Shown here: positions 29,679 through 33,486 of the stretch, piece after piece
Layout of the letters: each line of letters begins with the position of its first letter
How positions within the stretch are numbered: position 1 is the stretch's first letter
Source: Salibacteraceae bacterium
GTDB lineage: Bacteria > Bacteroidota > Bacteroidia > Flavobacteriales_G > Salibacteraceae
Direction: 5' to 3'
Assembly (NCBI GenBank): GCA_030727625.1
Contig: JANRBI010000292.1
Span: 15,079-48,564, forward strand
Length of the DNA stretch: 33,486 bases
Program-made: the position numbers and the translations under genes
The notes under the pieces: generated by a model
The model's database searches: none
What the model saw: only the letters and a program-made list of their open reading frames with translations
What the model was told of the DNA's origin: nothing

Positions 29679-31069
29679 TAAATAGGGTTTGAAAAATGTA
29701 TAAAAAAACCAGGTTGCCCTGAACTATTAATTGAGCCTTCAAATCGGATGACAATGTCGTAATAACTCACGAAATCTAGGCCCAATCCGCCACTATATTG
29801 AAATGAGTTTGCAAGTGGATTTGTGGTTTTGTTGATTTCGTCAACTACATAGCCTGCATCGCCAAACAGGTTTAAGAAAACTTGATAGTGCAGTTTGTCA
29901 AATCGATCGAATCTTGGTTTTGTCAAATCGATCACTCTCTTTTTTATGATTTGATACTTGAGATTGCTTTTGTATAATCCAAAATGTTGGCCATCTATCA
30001 CGAATAGCTCGAAGCCTCTGATAAATTGATTCGTATATCCCAAACCAAGTTGGTTGTAATAAGGAGGCTGACCGGCAAATGTGGTTTTTCCTTTTAGCCC
30101 GTGTGCAAAAAACCAACGATTTTTGAGATGGTAGTGCCAATTTGTTGTAATAGCCGCTGTGCCTAGCTTTAATCCATCTTTTTGGATAATTCCAAACCCA
30201 TTTTGGTCAATGCTTAAATCAACTAAATATCCTTTAAGTGGATAAGATCGATTGTCGCGTTTTTCTCTTCTGAAACCATAACTTAAATGTAAGTAACGGC
30301 TTTGTAGATGGTTGGGAATGATGTATTTGGGATTGTATTGCAAAACGGTATCGCCAATAATTACAGCTTTATAGCCAAGGCTTATTCGGTGGGAGTTGAA
30401 TAGTTTTTTTCGGTATTCGATTGATCCTATTCCAGAAAGCTCTTGCTGAATGAATCGCTGATCTTTGAAGAACAAGCGTTCGTTGTTCAGCGATGCATAA
30501 TTGATTTCGCGATTGTTGGCATAAAATAAATCTAAGCTCGCTGCCAAATTTTGTCGCTTTCCAAGATTTGGCAAATAGTAGTTGATGCGAACTTTTCTTT
30601 TCCAACCGCCTTGTAGGTCAACAGTGAGTTTGTCTTTGCGGCCACTAGCATTGTACCATTCCACCAAAGCGCCATAATTAATTCGATCAAAATCTTTGTT
30701 TTGCCACCAACTATTAAAGTTGGTTTCGGCCAGTGAGAGTGTGGCGCCTGGCCAGATATACCAGCGCTCGTCTACTTTGATGTCTACCAATAGATTACTA
30801 GAAATGGAATCGGTTCTGAAATAGATATCTACAAAATTGAAAAGTAACGTGTTGTTCAAATTTTGCGTTGCCACGAACCTCAACTTTGCTGTGTCTGCGT
30901 AAGAAACTAGATCGCCCGCAGAAAAAGGAAGTTCTCTTAGAATGGTATTTTCCTTGGTTTTCTTATTTCCGTTGATGCTGATGCTGGCTATTGTAGCATT
31001 TTCAGCTTGATTGAAACCTGCAAAAACCAAAACACAGTGAAACAAGAAAAAAGCAAGAAAGGCTTTCAA
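29678..31069 (-). CDS. BamA/TamA-like outer membrane protein with a single short POTRA-like domain
   Basis: 463 aa; signal peptide, ISINGNKKTKENTILRELPFSAGD POTRA-like start, then beta-rich barrel (GYGFRREKRDNRSYPLKGYLVDLS; GLGYTNQFIRGFELFVIDGQHF). Confidence 0.85.
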   Translation of the reverse strand: MKAFLAFFLFHCVLVFAGFNQAENATIASISINGNKKTKENTILRELPFSAGDLVSYADTAKLRFVATQNLNNTLLFNFVDIYFRTDSISSNLLVDIKVDERWYIWPGATLSLAETNFNSWWQNKDFDRINYGALVEWYNASGRKDKLTVDLQGGWKRKVRINYYLPNLGKRQNLAASLDLFYANNREINYASLNNERLFFKDQRFIQQELSGIGSIEYRKKLFNSHRISLGYKAVIIGDTVLQYNPKYIIPNHLQSRYLHLSYGFRREKRDNRSYPLKGYLVDLSIDQNGFGIIQKDGLKLGTAAITTNWHYHLKNRWFFAHGLKGKTTFAGQPPYYNQLGLGYTNQFIRGFELFVIDGQHFGLYKSNLKYQIIKKRVIDLTKPRFDRFDKLHYQVFLNLFGDAGYVVDEINKTTNPLANSFQYSGGLGLDFVSYYDIVIRFEGSINSSGQPGFFIHFSNPI

Positions 31070-31073
31070 TGCC

Positions 31074-31736
31074 TTAAACGTTTAGGTAGTTCATGAGTGA
31101 ATCAAAACGGTCAAGCATATCTTCTTGGTCTGATTCATTGTTTTCGAAATAAACGATTTCGTAATCATGACGCTGAAGCGAGCTAATGATTGTGCCGATA
31201 TCTGTTTTGTTGAGTTTTAGCGTAAGCTGAAGTTTGCTGGAATCGTCACTTGAAGCGATGAATGTGCCCAGAATACGCGCGTTGTTTTCTTCTACTATAC
31301 CAGCAATGGCTTGAAGAGAATAGTTGTGAATGCTGAGCTCTAACACCAGAATGGCTCCAGGATGATTGGCCATGGGCAAATTTGCAATCACCTTCATCAT
31401 TTGACTGATAGAAATACAACCGAGGTAATTGTCTTTCGCGTCAAGCACCGGCACTACTGTAAGATGATCTTCATTGATGACTTTTACCGCTTCAAATACG
31501 TGCTGATCTTTTCGCACGAAAGAGTGATTGAAGGTTTCTTTTACAGTACTGATTGCTTCACCAACATCATTCATATTGAGCACATTGTCTTCAGAAATGG
31601 TTCCTAAAAACACGCCTTCGTTTACCACGCACAAGTTGGTGACTTTATAATCGTCCATCCATCTCAAAGCCGTGTCTCCATTGTCGCTAGGTTTAAGCGA
31701 TGGCAATTCTTGCACTATCAGTTCTTCTGCTAACAT
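31074..31736 (-). CDS. CBS domain-containing protein
   Basis: Paired CBS-like repeats (DTALRWMDDYKVTNLCVVNEGVFLGTISEDNVL; DQHVFEAVKVINEDHLTVVPVLDAKDNYLGCISISQMM) with an ACT-like C-terminus. Confidence 0.9.
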   Translation of the reverse strand: MLAEELIVQELPSLKPSDNGDTALRWMDDYKVTNLCVVNEGVFLGTISEDNVLNMNDVGEAISTVKETFNHSFVRKDQHVFEAVKVINEDHLTVVPVLDAKDNYLGCISISQMMKVIANLPMANHPGAILVLELSIHNYSLQAIAGIVEENNARILGTFIASSDDSSKLQLTLKLNKTDIGTIISSLQRHDYEIVYFENNESDQEDMLDRFDSLMNYLNV

Positions 31737-31780
31737 TTTTTATTGTTGACTTTTCAGCTTTAAAGACGGGTAAATCCCTT

Positions 31781-31799
31781 CATTTGTAGGGCAAATGTA
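31781..31799. promoter_or_regulatory. Divergent CBS/pdxJ intergenic inverted repeat CATTTG-TAGGG-CAAATG with a -7-like box
   Basis: Perfect 6-bp arms; minus-strand TACATTTG (31799-31792) and plus-strand TTCATTTG (31779-31786). Confidence 0.45.
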
Positions 31800-31808
31800 A
31801 AATTTTGG

Positions 31809-32522
31809 ATGACCAAGCTTAGTGTAAACATAAACAAGATTGCGACCATACGAAACGCGCGCGGATCAAATACTCCGAATGTGGTGGAAGCAGCTCAACG
31901 AATAGAACAATTTGGTGCGGAAGGTATTACCGTGCATCCGCGACCAGATGAACGGCACGTTACTTATAATGATGTGCGCCAATTATCAAAAGTGGTGAAA
32001 ACCGAGTTTAACATCGAAGGCTATCCAGATCGTTCTTGGTTAGATTTAGTGCTTGAAGCAAAACCTGCACAAGCCACTTTGGTTCCTGATCCGCCAGGCG
32101 TATTAACGAGCAATGCCGGTTGGGATACGATAAGACACCAGCATTTTTTAGTGGACGTGATTGCCGAATTGAAAGCGGCAGGAATCAGAACGTCCATTTT
32201 CATTGAAACTGATTTGAAACTGATTGAAGGGGCTCTGGCTTGTGGTACAGATCGTATTGAATTGTATACAGAAAGCTATGCAGTAGATTTTCAAAAAGAC
32301 CCATTAATAGCCGTTGCACCCTTTATTGCAGCTTCTGCTAAAGCATATGAAATAGGGTTGGGCGTGAATGCAGGTCACGATTTGAGTTTAGATAATTTGA
32401 AGTTTTTTGCACAACAATTACCTCATCTTGACGAAGTTTCTATTGGCCACGCACTTATTTCAGATGCACTTTATTTTGGCCTTGAAAACACTGTGCAGAT
32501 GTATTTGTCTAAACTAGTATGA
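31809..32522 (+). CDS. pdxJ: Pyridoxine 5'-phosphate synthase
   Basis: LSVNINKIATIRNARG...GAEGITVHPRPDERHVTYNDV; IEGYPD; GLGVNAGHDLSLDNL; IGHALISDAL. Confidence 0.97.
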   Translation: MTKLSVNINKIATIRNARGSNTPNVVEAAQRIEQFGAEGITVHPRPDERHVTYNDVRQLSKVVKTEFNIEGYPDRSWLDLVLEAKPAQATLVPDPPGVLTSNAGWDTIRHQHFLVDVIAELKAAGIRTSIFIETDLKLIEGALACGTDRIELYTESYAVDFQKDPLIAVAPFIAASAKAYEIGLGVNAGHDLSLDNLKFFAQQLPHLDEVSIGHALISDALYFGLENTVQMYLSKLV

Positions 32523-33280
32523 AGTTAAACTACAAGGAGTTTGGCGAAGGAAAACCAATAATTATCCTACATGGATTGATGGGAATGCTTGATAATTGGC
32601 AAGCTCCAGCAAAAATGCTTTGGGATAATTGGCGTGTAATCATCGTTGATTTACGCAATCACGGTCATTCGCCTCAAAGCGATAAGCACAATTATGATGT
32701 GATGGTAGCTGATGTGTTAGAATTGATGGACGATTTATCGATTGCTAAAGCGCATTTGCTCGGACACAGCATGGGTGGGAAAGTGGTAATGGTATTTGCG
32801 CAGCAACATCCTGAACGCGTGGATAAGCTCATTGTGGCGGATATTGGGCCTAAATATTATCCACCGCATCACCAAGATGTGTTGGCCGCTTTGGATGCGG
32901 TTCCGCTAGATCAACTAGAAAGACGCACCGAAGCCGAAGATTATATGAAACCGCATTTGAGCCAAGCTGGGGTGCGACAATTTTTAATGAAAAGCCTTTA
33001 TCATCCAAGTAAAGACACATTTGATTGGCGTTTTAACTTGGCTTCGATTAAAAAGAACATTGAAAATGTTGGTCAAGCTACAGACGAAGCAGATTATGAA
33101 GGCGATACGCTTTTTATTCGCGGAGGAAACAGCAACTATATCACAGATGAAGATTGGCCAGATATTAAAATGCTTTTCCCAAACTCATACCTCATTACTA
33201 TTGAAGATGCGGGTCATTGGCTTCATGCCGAAAAACCTCAAGAATTTGTAGAAGCTGTGCAAGAGTTTCTGGCTATTTAA
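32519..33280 (+). CDS. Alpha/beta hydrolase
   Basis: IILHGLMGMLDNW, VDLRNHGHS, LLGHSMGGKVVM, DAGHWLHAEKP; 4-bp overlap with pdxJ. Confidence 0.94.
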   Translation: MKLNYKEFGEGKPIIILHGLMGMLDNWQAPAKMLWDNWRVIIVDLRNHGHSPQSDKHNYDVMVADVLELMDDLSIAKAHLLGHSMGGKVVMVFAQQHPERVDKLIVADIGPKYYPPHHQDVLAALDAVPLDQLERRTEAEDYMKPHLSQAGVRQFLMKSLYHPSKDTFDWRFNLASIKKNIENVGQATDEADYEGDTLFIRGGNSNYITDEDWPDIKMLFPNSYLITIEDAGHWLHAEKPQEFVEAVQEFLAI

Positions 33281-33296
33281 TGAAGAATGGAAGAAT

Positions 33297-33334
33297 AAAA
33301 AATCCCGCTATGAATTTCGTAGCGGGATTTTTTT
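33297..33334. terminator. Bidirectional intrinsic terminator
   Basis: AATCCCGCTA-N9-TAGCGGGATT flanked by an A-run and a T-run, between convergent genes. Confidence 0.9.
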
Positions 33335-33347
33335 GGTTGAATATTAA

Positions 33348-33486
33348 TTACTCTTTTATCAACTTGAAAGTTTGTGTTACTCCGCTGTCTTGATTTTGAA
33401 GAGAGATGAAGTAAATACCTTGAGTTAATGGGCGTAAATCAATGCTTTCAACGAACGTTATGTTTTGACGATAAACCAATGCGCCA
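33348..33486 (-). CDS. C-terminal fragment of a T9SS type A sorting-domain protein (truncated by window edge)
   Basis: Minus-strand translation GALVYRQNITFVESIDLRPLTQGIYFISLQNQDSGVTQTFKLIKE* fits the Por secretion C-terminal sorting signature (GxYxxxL...ggxxxxxKlik). Confidence 0.8.
   Translation of the reverse strand, partial: GALVYRQNITFVESIDLRPLTQGIYFISLQNQDSGVTQTFKLIKE

Overview
This window looks like ordinary core genome from a member of the Bacteroidota, probably Flavobacteriia-like. I judge this from Nfu, BamA and Skp homologues, CHU_C/type IX secretion C-terminal domains, TAnnTTTG-like promoter boxes and the lack of Shine-Dalgarno sequences. The plus-strand left half carries gdhA, kbl, rplM-rpsI-rpsB-tsf-pyrH-frr, an MMPL/RND transporter, rfbA, a polyprenyl synthetase and sucA-sucB. 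The minus strand carries a radical SAM/SPASM protein, a TIGR01777-type epimerase, a large CHU_C-domain surface protein, an Nfu protein, and a long envelope cluster: CBS protein, single-POTRA BamA-like protein, nadK, two DUF6089/PorG-like proteins, uppS, bamA, two OmpH/Skp proteins and murI. pdxJ plus an alpha/beta hydrolase, and a truncated T9SS-sorted protein, close the window. I see no CRISPR array, phage, transposon, tRNA or rRNA, and no convincing evidence of a novel multi-gene system. The best second-look items are regulatory. Three minus-strand genes have intrinsic-terminator-like hairpins against or across their start codon; in the CHU_C gene the ATG sits in the hairpin loop. Other items are an apparent non-ATG start (ATT or TTG) for the radical SAM gene, a divergent gene pair with start codons 1 bp apart next to an orphan small protein, and an extra BamA-like gene translationally coupled to nadK.
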